From Corynebacterium minutissimum (GTDB taxonomy: Bacteria; Actinomycetota; Actinomycetes; Mycobacteriales; Mycobacteriaceae): DNA of 64,000 nucleotides. The stretch spans positions 868,001 through 932,000 of the forward strand of contig NZ_CP069533.1 of the NCBI RefSeq assembly GCF_016889765.1, read 5' to 3'. Below the pieces are notes generated by a model. It was not told the origin of the DNA, searched no databases, and saw only the letters and a list, made by a program, of their open reading frames with translations. Shown here one piece after another: positions 45,874 through 54,200 of this stretch. Position numbers and translations under genes: made by a program. Position 1 is the stretch's first letter; every line of letters begins with the position of its first letter.

Positions 45874-46821
45874 TTACTTCGCAGCGCGACGCTGCCGAGC
45901 AAACTCCGAAAGCACTGCACCCGCAGCAACGGATGCGTTTAAGGATTCGACCCACGCGGTCATCGGGATGGACATGATGACGTCACAGTTCTCGCGGACC
46001 AAGCGGGAGATGCCCTTTCCCTCAGAGCCGATGACGATGACCACGGGATCCTTGCCACCCGTGTAGGTGTCGAGCGTGTGCTCGCCGCCGGCGTCCAGGC
46101 CAACGACCTGGTAGCCGGCTTTCTGGAATTCCTGCACGGTGCGGGTCACGTTGGTCACGCGCGCGACAGGCAGGCGTGCTGCGGTACCGGCCGAGGTGCG
46201 CCAAGCCACCGCGGTAACGGAGGCCGAACGGCGCTCCGGGATGATGACGCCGTGGCCGCCGAAAGCAGCGACGGAGCGGATAACCGCGCCGAGGTTACGG
46301 GGATCCGTAATGTTGTCGAGGATGACGAACATGCCCGGTTCCTGAGCGTCGCGCGCGCGATCCATGAGGTCATGCACCTCGGCGTACTTGTAGGGCGGAA
46401 TCTGCAGGCCGATACCCTGGTGCAGACCGTTGCCAGTCATGCGGTCCATCTCGTGGCGCTGCACCTCAAGAATGGGGATGTTGCGGGTATTGCACATGGC
46501 CACGGCCTCCGACAGGCGGGCATCGTTGCGCGTGCCCTGCACAATGTAGAGCGAGGTGGCCGGCACCTTGGCGTGGAGGCACTCGATGACCGGGTTGCGG
46601 CCCACGACCATCTCTGCGGTTTCCTTCTGGTGGCGGCCCGAGTTACGGCGCTCGCGCTCCAGTTTTGCCTTGTGCTTGGCGTGGTAAATACGGTCCTCCG
46701 CCTTGGGCGTGGGGCCCTTTCCAGCCAGGCCCTTGCGGCGCTGACCGCCCGAGCCCTTCGTAGCGCCCTTCTTGTTGGACTTGCGGGCGCCCGCGCCGCC
46801 GCGGCCGTGGGTGCGTGCCAT
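45874..46821 (-). CDS. rlmB: 23S rRNA (guanosine-2'-O-)-methyltransferase RlmB-like
   Basis: A 315-residue SPOUT (TrmH-family) methyltransferase using SAM to methylate the ribosome's peptidyl-transferase region. The first 65 residues are Lys/Arg/Gly-rich, an actinobacterial extension that probably binds RNA. The substrate-binding domain (GRNPVIECLHAKVPATSLYI) precedes the knot with NITDPRNLGAVIRSVAAFG, IGSEGKGIS and SLNASVAAGAVLSE. It follows cysS by 41 bp. Confidence 0.93.
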   Translation of the reverse strand: MARTHGRGGAGARKSNKKGATKGSGGQRRKGLAGKGPTPKAEDRIYHAKHKAKLERERRNSGRHQKETAEMVVGRNPVIECLHAKVPATSLYIVQGTRNDARLSEAVAMCNTRNIPILEVQRHEMDRMTGNGLHQGIGLQIPPYKYAEVHDLMDRARDAQEPGMFVILDNITDPRNLGAVIRSVAAFGGHGVIIPERRSASVTAVAWRTSAGTAARLPVARVTNVTRTVQEFQKAGYQVVGLDAGGEHTLDTYTGGKDPVVIVIGSEGKGISRLVRENCDVIMSIPMTAWVESLNASVAAGAVLSEFARQRRAAK

Positions 46822-46862
46822 GGTTCTTCTCCTTTGTTGTCCTTGGCCTAGCCCAAGGACGG

Positions 46863-48281
46863 TTAGTCCGCCAGGGACCAGGTGGGACCGTCGGCGGTGT
46901 CAGTGATAGTAATACCCGCGGCGGTCAGGCGGTCGCGCACAGCGTCCGCAGTAGCCCAGTCCTTCTCTGCGCGGGCGGTCGTACGGCGCTCAAGCTCAGC
47001 CTGGACAAGAACGTCCAGTGCCGCGACAGCGCCGCTTGTTTCGCCACCATCTTTCCACTGTTCATCGCACGGATCAAAGCCAAGAACCGCAGCCATGGCG
47101 CGCACTGCTCCGGCGAGGCGCTCGGCCTCTTCCCGGCGGCCTTCAGCAAGGGCCTTATTTCCTGCACGCACCGTGGTGTGGACTTCCGCCAACGCCTTCG
47201 GCACGGCGATGTCATCATTCATGGCCTCTGCGAAGGCTGGGGTCCACTCGCCCTTCTCGACGCCCTCGAACTTGCCCACGAAGTCCTCGATGCGGCGGTA
47301 GCCCGCAGCAGCCTCCGTAAGCGCGGCCTCGGAGTACTCGAGCACGGAACGGTAGTGCGCGGAGCCCAAGTAGTAGCGCAGCTCCACCGGGCGGACAATC
47401 TCCAGCATGTTGGCGATGGAGAGCACGTTGCCCAGGGACTTGGACATCTTCTCACCAGACATGGTCACCCAGTGATTGTGCATCCAGTAGTTGGCGAACT
47501 TATCGCCCGCCGCATGGGACTGCGCAATCTCGTTCTCGTGGTGCGGGAACTGCAGGTCCAGACCACCACAGTGAATGTCGAACTCGCTGCCCAGATAGTA
47601 GGTGGACATAGCGGAGCACTCCAGGTGCCAGCCGGGGCGGCCCCTACCCCATGGCGTCGGCCAAGCCGGCTCACCCGGCTTGGCAGCCTTCCACAGCGCG
47701 AAATCCTGCGGGCTGCGCTTACCTTCGGTTTCCGACTCGCCCTGCTCCATATCCTCGACGCGATTACCGGACAGCGCACCGTAATCAGAACCTTCGGCGA
47801 CATTCCATGCGGCGACGTCGAAATAAACCGAGCCGGAGGCGTCTTCTCCTGCGGTGCCACCAGGCACGGCATACGCATAGCCGGCGTCGATAAGCCTCTG
47901 CATGTACTCCACCATCTGCGTGACAAAGCCCGTCGCGCGCGGCTCCACCGAGGGTGGGAGCACACCGAGGGTGTTGTAGGCCTTGGTGAACTCGCGCTCA
48001 TAGGTGGATACCCACTCCCACCACGGGCGGTTGTTTTCTGCGGCCTTGGTCAGAATCTTGTCATCAATGTCCGTCACATTGCGCACGAGTGCCACGTCAT
48101 AGCCCTGGGCCAGAAGCCAACGGCGCAGAATGTCGAAGGCCACGCCGGAGCGCAGGTGGCCGATATGCGGCTGAGATTGCGGAGTGGCGCCACAGAGATA
48201 AATCGAGGCATGGCCGGGGCGAACCGGCTCAAAGTCACGTTGGGTGCGGGTGGCGGTATCAAAAATGCGCAAAGTACTCAC
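46863..48281 (-). CDS. cysS: Cysteinyl-tRNA synthetase
   Basis: A 472-residue class I synthetase. Cys30 begins the zinc site; HIGH appears as PHIGHL (39-42); further zinc ligands lie in WHLECSAMS and FPHHENE. KMSKS is near 280. The C-terminal DALR-like domain has VRDRLTAAGITITDT. The sequence matches CysS rather than MshC. In relatives cysS follows ispF directly; here two unknown genes intervene. Confidence 0.96.
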   Translation of the reverse strand: MSTLRIFDTATRTQRDFEPVRPGHASIYLCGATPQSQPHIGHLRSGVAFDILRRWLLAQGYDVALVRNVTDIDDKILTKAAENNRPWWEWVSTYEREFTKAYNTLGVLPPSVEPRATGFVTQMVEYMQRLIDAGYAYAVPGGTAGEDASGSVYFDVAAWNVAEGSDYGALSGNRVEDMEQGESETEGKRSPQDFALWKAAKPGEPAWPTPWGRGRPGWHLECSAMSTYYLGSEFDIHCGGLDLQFPHHENEIAQSHAAGDKFANYWMHNHWVTMSGEKMSKSLGNVLSIANMLEIVRPVELRYYLGSAHYRSVLEYSEAALTEAAAGYRRIEDFVGKFEGVEKGEWTPAFAEAMNDDIAVPKALAEVHTTVRAGNKALAEGRREEAERLAGAVRAMAAVLGFDPCDEQWKDGGETSGAVAALDVLVQAELERRTTARAEKDWATADAVRDRLTAAGITITDTADGPTWSLAD

Positions 48282-48314
48282 GCCGACTAGTCTAATTGAC
48301 CCTCCGGTGGGAAT

Positions 48315-49049
48315 TCACCATGGCCGATGCCCCCGCGCCTCAGCACTAGGTGCCGTGCCTTTCTTTTCGACGGTGTAGCCTATTTCTCGTAGTACTTGCG
48401 CAGCAACCTCTTGATTATCGGCTACCGCTCCGCGCAACTGATCATCGAGCCACTTTTCTCGGCTCTGCGCAAGAAAGCTTTTCCAACCGGGACGTGAACG
48501 AAAGCCACACTCCATAAAAAGAAAGAAAAAATAATCCTCCAGGGATACCCGGAACCGACGGCCGCCAATAGGAAAATGTATATCCTCAATTCGGCCCTTC
48601 TTTCGAGGGTTCTTCACCCCAGAAAAGTTCTTCATTAGTGCGGGACTCAACAGTCCGGCCACCCCTGAGTGGTGAATGTGGGCCGTCGGAGCAGTACGAT
48701 TCTCTCGCTCATATTCGAAACGAACGCCTGGGGCTGTTCCTACACGCAGCTCGAATTTGCTCGACTTCACGCTGAGAGATGATTCATCGGGCGACAGGGA
48801 CGTGTGAAAGCGAACAACGGATTCGAAAAGGTCGCTGTAGGAAAACCGATCGCCTCCCTGACTTCCTACCCCGTAGACCAACGGTGCGTGAAGTTCTAAC
48901 AATCCAGTGCCATCGTCTGGATTGAGATCTGTCCACACGCGGATATCGGAATCTTCATTGAGGGGCAAAACCTTCACATGCACGGCATGCACCCAGTTAA
49001 AAAATTCTGCTGTCAGATGTTGCCCTAGTCCCCCCATGCGCACCGTCAT
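48315..49049 (-). CDS. Hypothetical protein of the ispF-cysS inserted cassette
   Basis: A 244-residue soluble protein that I do not recognise. It has no signal peptide or membrane segment. The C-terminal part (HFPIGGRRFRVSLEDYFFFL, then CGFRSRPGWKSFLAQSREKW) looks conserved in style. The start abuts the stop of the 66-residue gene (49050), so translation is probably coupled. Composition is slightly AT-richer than that of cysS and ispF. It could be the larger partner of a toxin-antitoxin-like or defence pair, but no catalytic motif supports that. Confidence 0.65.
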   Translation of the reverse strand: MTVRMGGLGQHLTAEFFNWVHAVHVKVLPLNEDSDIRVWTDLNPDDGTGLLELHAPLVYGVGSQGGDRFSYSDLFESVVRFHTSLSPDESSLSVKSSKFELRVGTAPGVRFEYERENRTAPTAHIHHSGVAGLLSPALMKNFSGVKNPRKKGRIEDIHFPIGGRRFRVSLEDYFFFLFMECGFRSRPGWKSFLAQSREKWLDDQLRGAVADNQEVAAQVLREIGYTVEKKGTAPSAEARGHRPW

Positions 49050-49250
49050 TTAGCGTTCAAGCATCAGCTCTACGCGACGGAGTTCGTCATAAAGGTCGCG
49101 CTCTTCCGTGGAAAAACGGCCGGATTCTGCGAGCATGCGCAGATCTTCAGAACTAAGGTTCGCCCCAATGGCTACTTCTAAGGCATGCAGGAGTTCCCCA
49201 TACCGAGCCCGCAGGGCCTCGGTATTTATAATTCGCATTGTCAATGCCAC
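49050..49250 (-). CDS. Small helical protein, first gene of the inserted cassette
   Basis: A 66-residue, entirely helical and charged protein (TEALRARYGELLHALEVAIG, then AESGRFSTEERDLYDELRRV). The GTG at 49250 follows GGAGG by 5 bp. Size and position upstream of a larger coupled gene resemble an antitoxin or small regulatory partner; there is no clear DNA-binding motif. It lies 27 bp after the ispF stop. Confidence 0.6.
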   Translation of the reverse strand: MALTMRIINTEALRARYGELLHALEVAIGANLSSEDLRMLAESGRFSTEERDLYDELRRVELMLER

Positions 49251-49277
49251 GGCAGCCTCCTCTCCCTCGACTTTACG

Positions 49278-49769
49278 TTAGGAATTGGGGGCGCGCCAGA
49301 CCACGGCGGTGGCCACGGCGGCGCGGCCCTCCTCGCGCCCGGTGAAGCCGAGACGGTCAGTCGTGGTCGCAGAAATGGAGACCGGCGCACCAAGAATCTC
49401 ACTCAACACAGACTCAGCCTCCTCGCGGCGCGGCCCCATCTTAGGGGTTTGGCCGATGAGCTGGGCGGAGGCGTTGCCGATGGTGAAACCTTCCTTCTCC
49501 AGCAGCTCTCGGCACTCGCGCAGCAGCTGCGCACCGGATACGCCATCATATTCCGGGCGGCCCACGCCCACGAAGGATCCGAGGTCACCGAGGTGGGAGG
49601 CGGACAGCAAGGCGTCGACAAGCGCATGCGCCACCACGTCTCCATCGGAGTGGCCCTCGCAGCCATCTGCGCCCTCGAAGAGGAGGCCGGCAATCCAGCA
49701 CTCTTTGCCGGGTTCGATCTGGTGGGCGTCTGTGGCAATACCAACGCGCGGGATGATGGGGTTAGTCAC
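49278..49769 (-). CDS. ispF: 2-C-methyl-D-erythritol 2,4-cyclodiphosphate synthase
   Basis: A 163-residue MEP-pathway enzyme. Metal ligands are in IATDAHQIEPG (Asp and His), and HSDGDVVAHALVDALL and SATTTDRLGFTGREEG are conserved. I chose the GTG at 49769, which overlaps the ispD end by 8 bp and follows GAGGT; codons further upstream belong to ispD in another frame. It converts CDP-ME 2-phosphate to the cyclic diphosphate. Confidence 0.95.
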   Translation of the reverse strand: MTNPIIPRVGIATDAHQIEPGKECWIAGLLFEGADGCEGHSDGDVVAHALVDALLSASHLGDLGSFVGVGRPEYDGVSGAQLLRECRELLEKEGFTIGNASAQLIGQTPKMGPRREEAESVLSEILGAPVSISATTTDRLGFTGREEGRAAVATAVVWRAPNS

Positions 49770-50496
49770 TGGGCACCTCAAAAATGGTCGGTTCGGCCTC
49801 ATCTGTCACAGCCCTGGCGAGGACGAGGTCAATGGGAGTGGTGATTTTAAAAGCGAAGGTATCACCCTGCACGGTCTCCACGCGCGCGCCGTGCCATTCC
49901 ATCAGGCTGGCATCATCCGTGGCGGTGAAATCCGGGTCCTGCTCCCAATAATCCATATTGGCCTGACGCAACGCGGCCAAGTTGAAGCCCTGCGGCGTCT
50001 GCACTGCGCGCAGACGGGAGCGGTCCGGGGTGGACAGGACAGTCTCCCCCTCGACTTCTTTAATGGTGTCTGCCACGGGCACAACTGGGATAACGGCGAC
50101 GGCCCCATCGAGCACGCGCTTGGCGACGCGCGCGATCATCCCCGGAGGCGTCAAAGCCCGGGCCGCATCGTGGATGAGCACCACGGCGTCCTCTTCTGGG
50201 ATGGCCTGCAAGCCTGCCCACACGGAATCGGCGCGCTCGCCGCCGCCGTGGACAAGACGGAGAGGAATGTCAGCCTCGACGCGAGCTAGGATGCGCTCCG
50301 CGTAGCTTTCCATGGTGGGGCTGACGAGCACGATGACCTCATCGACGATGCCGGAGGTAACCATCGCTTGGACGGAGCGCTCCAGAAGAGTGCGCCCGCG
50401 CAGCTCGACATAAGCTTTAGGCACCGCGGCGCCGAGGCGCGTGCCCTTACCCGCAGCCGCAACGAGCGCGATGACGCGAGGTTTAGTCTTCGTCAT
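49762..50496 (-). CDS. ispD: 2-C-methyl-D-erythritol 4-phosphate cytidylyltransferase
   Basis: A 244-residue nucleotidyltransferase of the MEP isoprenoid pathway. The CTP site is ALVAAAGKGTRLGAAVPKAY near the start. LIHDAARALTPPGMI and the C-terminal FKITTPIDLVLAR are also typical. The ATG at 50496 overlaps the carD 3' end by 14 bp. Confidence 0.96.
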   Translation of the reverse strand: MTKTKPRVIALVAAAGKGTRLGAAVPKAYVELRGRTLLERSVQAMVTSGIVDEVIVLVSPTMESYAERILARVEADIPLRLVHGGGERADSVWAGLQAIPEEDAVVLIHDAARALTPPGMIARVAKRVLDGAVAVIPVVPVADTIKEVEGETVLSTPDRSRLRAVQTPQGFNLAALRQANMDYWEQDPDFTATDDASLMEWHGARVETVQGDTFAFKITTPIDLVLARAVTDEAEPTIFEVPSD

Positions 50497-51067
50497 CGAA
50501 GGAGAGATCATCAAGATCGATGTCGCTATCAACGTCGGTAGTGATGGACTTATCGTCCACCAAACCTGCGGCACGATGGCGCTCGATGGTGGCGTCGATT
50601 TCCTCCATCATGGTGTCGGCCTTCTTTTCATCGACCGGCTTAGCCAGGGAGAGCTCACCAACGAGAATCTGGCGCGCCTTGGCCAGCATGCGCTTCTCAC
50701 CAGCAGACAGGCCACGGTCCTGGTCGCGGCGCCACAGGTCACGAACGACTTCAGCAACCTTGTTGATGTCGCCGGAGGCGAGGCGCTCCTGGTTGGCCTT
50801 GTAACGGCGGGACCAGTTGCCGGCTTCTTCGACGTCTACCTCACGCAGAACCGAGAAGACCTTTTCCAGACCTTCCTTGCCCACGACGTCACGGACGCCA
50901 ACCATTTCGACGTTCTTGGAGGGCACACGGACAACCAGGTCGGACTGGTTGATGTGGAGGACGAGGTACTCGAGGGTCTCGCCACCCATCTCGCGCGTTT
51001 CAATCGCCGTGATTTTGGCGGCGCCGTGGTGCGGGTAGACGACGACCTCTCCGACCTTAAATTCCAT
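50483..51067 (-). CDS. carD: RNA polymerase-binding transcription factor CarD
   Basis: A 194-residue regulator that binds RNA polymerase beta and stabilises open promoter complexes. The N-terminal RNAP-interaction domain reads KVGEVVVYPHHGAAKITAIE, and the C-terminal helical domain has the conserved Trp in VRDLWRRDQDRGLS. The acidic tail DDLSFDDED is longer than in mycobacteria. I chose the ATG at 51067 because AAGGAG lies 5 bp before it. First gene of carD-ispD-ispF. Confidence 0.96.
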   Translation of the reverse strand: MEFKVGEVVVYPHHGAAKITAIETREMGGETLEYLVLHINQSDLVVRVPSKNVEMVGVRDVVGKEGLEKVFSVLREVDVEEAGNWSRRYKANQERLASGDINKVAEVVRDLWRRDQDRGLSAGEKRMLAKARQILVGELSLAKPVDEKKADTMMEEIDATIERHRAAGLVDDKSITTDVDSDIDLDDLSFDDED

Positions 51068-51347
51068 TGCCACTCCTTGTGAAGCCTTTGAAGACGATGC
51101 TCATCGAGGACGCTCGCTTAGCTCTCGATGGGCCGCATATACAGGGAATCGATTCTAGCACGCAGGATTTCACCCCCGCCCGCTGAGGCATCGCGGGGAG
51201 GCTATACACCACGACGCGTACGCGGTGAAGCACGGCTACCCCCGGTTTACCCAAGGGGTTTGCGGAAACTGTGTGCTTTTCGTGGAGAGGGACTAGGCTA
51301 AAGCGTTGATAAGCTTTGTGATCGCAATTCAATGGAGGACACTCACA

Positions 51348-51923
51348 GTGCAGTCCCTGAAGTCCGCCGCTCGCTGCGGTGCCATCATGTCAGTTACCGC
51401 CCTTTCCGCGCTGGCGCTGGCGTCCTGCTCGGCTGGTCATGTTGCGCAGACCGCAGAGAAGGTTGCAGCTGTCGATGGCGCAACCGCCAGCACCGAAGAT
51501 GGCAAGGTGGCCGTACGTGACGTCACCATTCAGGTTGAGCCGGACTCCGGTGAAACCTCTCTGAAGTTCATCGCCGTGAACCAGGGCTACAAGGTCGATG
51601 AGGTCACCTTGGAATCCGTCAGCGTTGACGGCCAGGATGTCGTCATCGAGGGCGCTACCCCGATTGCCCGCGATCAGGCACTGTACGGCGATTCCGCAAC
51701 CAACCTGGAGAACCTTCCGAAGGATGAGAAGGACAACAACGTCACCTACGTGACCACTTCCCTGGAGAACGATGGCTTCGCCTTTGGCGGCTCCCGCCCG
51801 GTGACCTTCACCTTCAACACCGGCACCATTGAGGTCGACGCCACCGTGTCCGCCTCCCCGCTGGAGGCCGGTAAGTTTGACCGCGACCCGGAGTCCGAAG
51901 AGGGCTACACCGAGGCTAAGTAA
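51348..51923 (+). CDS. lpqE: LpqE-like lipoprotein
   Basis: A 191-residue lipoprotein beginning at GTG 51348 (GGAGG 9 bp upstream). The signal peptide ends at the lipobox LASC. The mature domain (VRDVTIQVEPDSGETSLKFI, then FTFNTGTIEVDATVSA) is all-beta. Its position divergent from carD and before radA is that of mycobacterial lpqE (recalled). It may be a metallochaperone or envelope factor; function unknown. Confidence 0.82.
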   Translation: MQSLKSAARCGAIMSVTALSALALASCSAGHVAQTAEKVAAVDGATASTEDGKVAVRDVTIQVEPDSGETSLKFIAVNQGYKVDEVTLESVSVDGQDVVIEGATPIARDQALYGDSATNLENLPKDEKDNNVTYVTTSLENDGFAFGGSRPVTFTFNTGTIEVDATVSASPLEAGKFDRDPESEEGYTEAK

Positions 51924-51946
51924 AGCTTCCCCCACGAGGCTTCACG

Positions 51947-52006
51947 CCGCCCTAGCTGCACACTTCACACCGCCCTGGTTGGCACAGCGTGCAGCTAGGG
52001 CGGTTT
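51947..52006. terminator. Long-stem hairpin after lpqE
   Basis: Perfect 15-bp arms, CCGCCCTAGCTGCAC (51947-51961) and its complement (51989-52003), have a 27-nt loop and are followed by TTTC. It probably ends lpqE transcription and could also act on the convergent small-peptide genes. Confidence 0.65.
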
Positions 52007-52099
52007 CGCATTGCTGGACCTTCTCCCTCCTAAAACGCACTAACGCCGCCGCACACAGAAAGTGCACGGCGGCGACAGAGTGGTGAGTTCTACAGGCTC

Positions 52100-52327
52100 T
52101 TAGCGCACAGAGGAGCTAGCGAGGATTGCCTGGGCCCAGCCAAGGGTGGACAGGGTGGCCGGAACCAGCAGGAGGTTCGGCGCCTGCGGGCCACCGTACC
52201 GAATCATGGTGTCCATGACCTGGTTCAGCGGCTCCGGGTAGGAAGCAGCGGAAGCGGCCGGGGTGCCAGCCACAGCGACGGCGGATGCAGCAGCGATTGC
52301 AACGAGGGAACGACGGATCTTCTTCAT
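52100..52327 (-). CDS. Small secreted peptide, paralogue 1
   Basis: A 75-residue precursor. The signal peptide (1-27, ending PAASA) leaves a mature peptide of about 48 residues with LLLVPATLSTLGWAQAIL. AAGGAG lies 6 bp before the ATG. It is clearly a paralogue of the neighbour at 52373 (shared signal peptide, VPA-LS-LG core). Family unknown; there are no Cys. Confidence 0.75.
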   Translation of the reverse strand: MKKIRRSLVAIAAASAVAVAGTPAASAASYPEPLNQVMDTMIRYGGPQAPNLLLVPATLSTLGWAQAILASSSVR

Positions 52328-52372
52328 TGTGTCTCCTTGAATGATTCTTTGAGGGGGATAGTTACGGGGTTA

Positions 52373-52579
52373 TTACAGAACGTTCAAAATGAAGCCCAAG
52401 GAGGACAGGGCTGCCGGTACGAGGATGACGTTCTGAGCATCATAGCCAGCAACGTTGGTAATCTGCGTCAGGACATCTGCGAGCGGCTGCGGTGCCTGAG
52501 CGGCGGAGGCAGCAGGGGTACCAGCCAGGGCGATAGCAACAGCAGCACCGGCGGCGACGAGGGTACGACGGATCTTCAT
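52373..52579 (-). CDS. Small secreted peptide, paralogue 2
   Basis: A 68-residue precursor starting at ATG 52579 (AAAGGTGA upstream). The signal peptide ends PAASA. The mature part is about 42 residues, PLADVLTQITNVAGYDAQNV, then ILVPAALSSLGFILNVL. It lies 45 bp upstream of paralogue 1 in the same direction; together they look like a recent tandem duplication of an amphipathic secreted peptide. Confidence 0.75.
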   Translation of the reverse strand: MKIRRTLVAAGAAVAIALAGTPAASAAQAPQPLADVLTQITNVAGYDAQNVILVPAALSSLGFILNVL

Positions 52580-52781
52580 AAAATCACCTTTGGGGTTGTG
52601 AGAGTTGTGCATGGGGGGACGGTTTCACGCATCACTTATTAAAGTTTTGCCCGTAACCTGACTAACACTGTAGGGCCTTAGTGATGATGATGCCTAGGTT
52701 CGTGGGGAATATTTCCATATGGGGGTAATAAAGATTTCTTGATGATGAGTAAACAGAATCCTCGATGTCCGGGCCGCTTAC

Positions 52782-52787
52782 TACAGT
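52782..52787 (+). promoter_or_regulatory. radA -10 box, probable leaderless start
   Basis: TACAGT ends 7 bp before the radA ATG, leaving no room for a normal ribosome site leader. No good -35 is visible. Confidence 0.45.
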
Positions 52788-52794
52788 AAGAGGC

Positions 52795-54168
52795 ATGGCT
52801 AAAAAGGTTCGTCCCGTTCACACGTGCACCGAGTGTGGCTTCGTCTCCCCCAAGTGGTTGGGCCGCTGCCCTGAGTGCGGGTCGTGGGGAACGCTGCAGG
52901 AAACTGCTGCCGCGCAGGAAAGCAGTGCCGCGCAGGCAGCGATGAGTGGACGTCGGCCGACGGGCCTCACGCCAACGAGCCCGGCTGTCCCCATCACCAA
53001 GGTGGGGGCGGCACAGACCAAGGCGCTTAACACCGGGATTGGGGAGCTCGATCGCGTCCTTGGGCGCGGTATCGTGCCCGGCTCCGTTGTGCTTATGGCA
53101 GGCGAGCCGGGGGTAGGTAAATCCACGCTGCTACTCGAGGTCGCTTCGCGCTGGGCACAACTAGGCCGCACGGCGTTGTACGCCACTGCGGAGGAATCAG
53201 CTGGACAGGTCCGCGCCCGCGCTGAGCGCACCGGTGCATTGCACGAGACACTCTATCTGGCTGCCGAGTCGAATTTGGATGTTGTCTTCGGACACGTCAA
53301 ACAGCTCAAGCCCAGTCTCATCATTGTGGACTCAGTGCAGACCATGCATGCAGCGGGCGTTGAAGGTGTAGCTGGAGGCGTGGCACAATCCCGCGCGGTC
53401 ACCGCTGCACTGACCACACTGGCTAAAAACACTGGAATCCCGATCCTTCTCGTGGGGCACGTCACCAAGGATGGCAACGTGGCTGGTCCGCGCGTACTCG
53501 AGCACCTCGTCGATGTGGTGTTGAATTTTGAAGGTGACCGCCAGTCCTCTTTGCGGCTGTTGCGCGGGCTCAAGAACCGCTTCGGCGCTACCGATGAGAT
53601 GGGCTGCTTTGAGCAAACCGCCGCCGGCATCCGCGAGGTCGCGGATCCGTCCGGGTTGTTTCTTTCCCACCGTGGTAGCACACCGGACGGCTCCGCGGTC
53701 ACGGTAGCCATGGATGGTGTGCGCCCCATTCTCGCGGAGGTACAAGCACTCACGGTTGATCCGGTGGCCAAGAACCCTCGCCGCGTCGTGACTGGTTTGG
53801 ATGCCAACCGCGTCCCCATGGTCCTTGCCGTCCTGCAGGCTCGGGCGGGCGAGCGCACCAACGACAAAGACGCCTACGTCGCCACTGTAGGTGGCATGAA
53901 GATTCAGGAACCGGCAACAGACCTCGCGGTAGCCCTAGCCACGTGGTCCTCGCTCCACGAGCGGCCGCTGCCACCAAAGACCGTGGTTATTGGAGAAGTC
54001 GGCCTAGCCGGCGAGGTACGCCGCGTGCCCAACCTGGATCGTCGTCTGGCGGAAGCTGCGCGTTTGGGCTACCGCCAGGCCATCGTCCCGCCCGGCAAGG
54101 TGGAAGTCACCGGTATGCGCGTGCACCAAGCATCCACGTTGAGTGAGGCAATTTCTGCGCTGAGCTAG
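52795..54168 (+). CDS. radA: DNA repair protein RadA (Sms)
   Basis: A 457-residue RecA-like ATPase that promotes branch migration in recombination. The zinc finger is CTECGFVSPKWLGRCPEC (10-27), Walker A GEPGVGKST (about 104), the RadA-specific KNRFG motif is present, and the C-terminal Lon-like domain has VGGMKIQEPATDLAVALA. I chose the ATG at 52795, where the zinc finger protein normally begins. In relatives disA follows; here it does not. Confidence 0.96.
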   Translation: MAKKVRPVHTCTECGFVSPKWLGRCPECGSWGTLQETAAAQESSAAQAAMSGRRPTGLTPTSPAVPITKVGAAQTKALNTGIGELDRVLGRGIVPGSVVLMAGEPGVGKSTLLLEVASRWAQLGRTALYATAEESAGQVRARAERTGALHETLYLAAESNLDVVFGHVKQLKPSLIIVDSVQTMHAAGVEGVAGGVAQSRAVTAALTTLAKNTGIPILLVGHVTKDGNVAGPRVLEHLVDVVLNFEGDRQSSLRLLRGLKNRFGATDEMGCFEQTAAGIREVADPSGLFLSHRGSTPDGSAVTVAMDGVRPILAEVQALTVDPVAKNPRRVVTGLDANRVPMVLAVLQARAGERTNDKDAYVATVGGMKIQEPATDLAVALATWSSLHERPLPPKTVVIGEVGLAGEVRRVPNLDRRLAEAARLGYRQAIVPPGKVEVTGMRVHQASTLSEAISALS

Positions 54169-54200
54169 CACTGACCTAGTGCTGCCGCGAAAGCTGGCGC

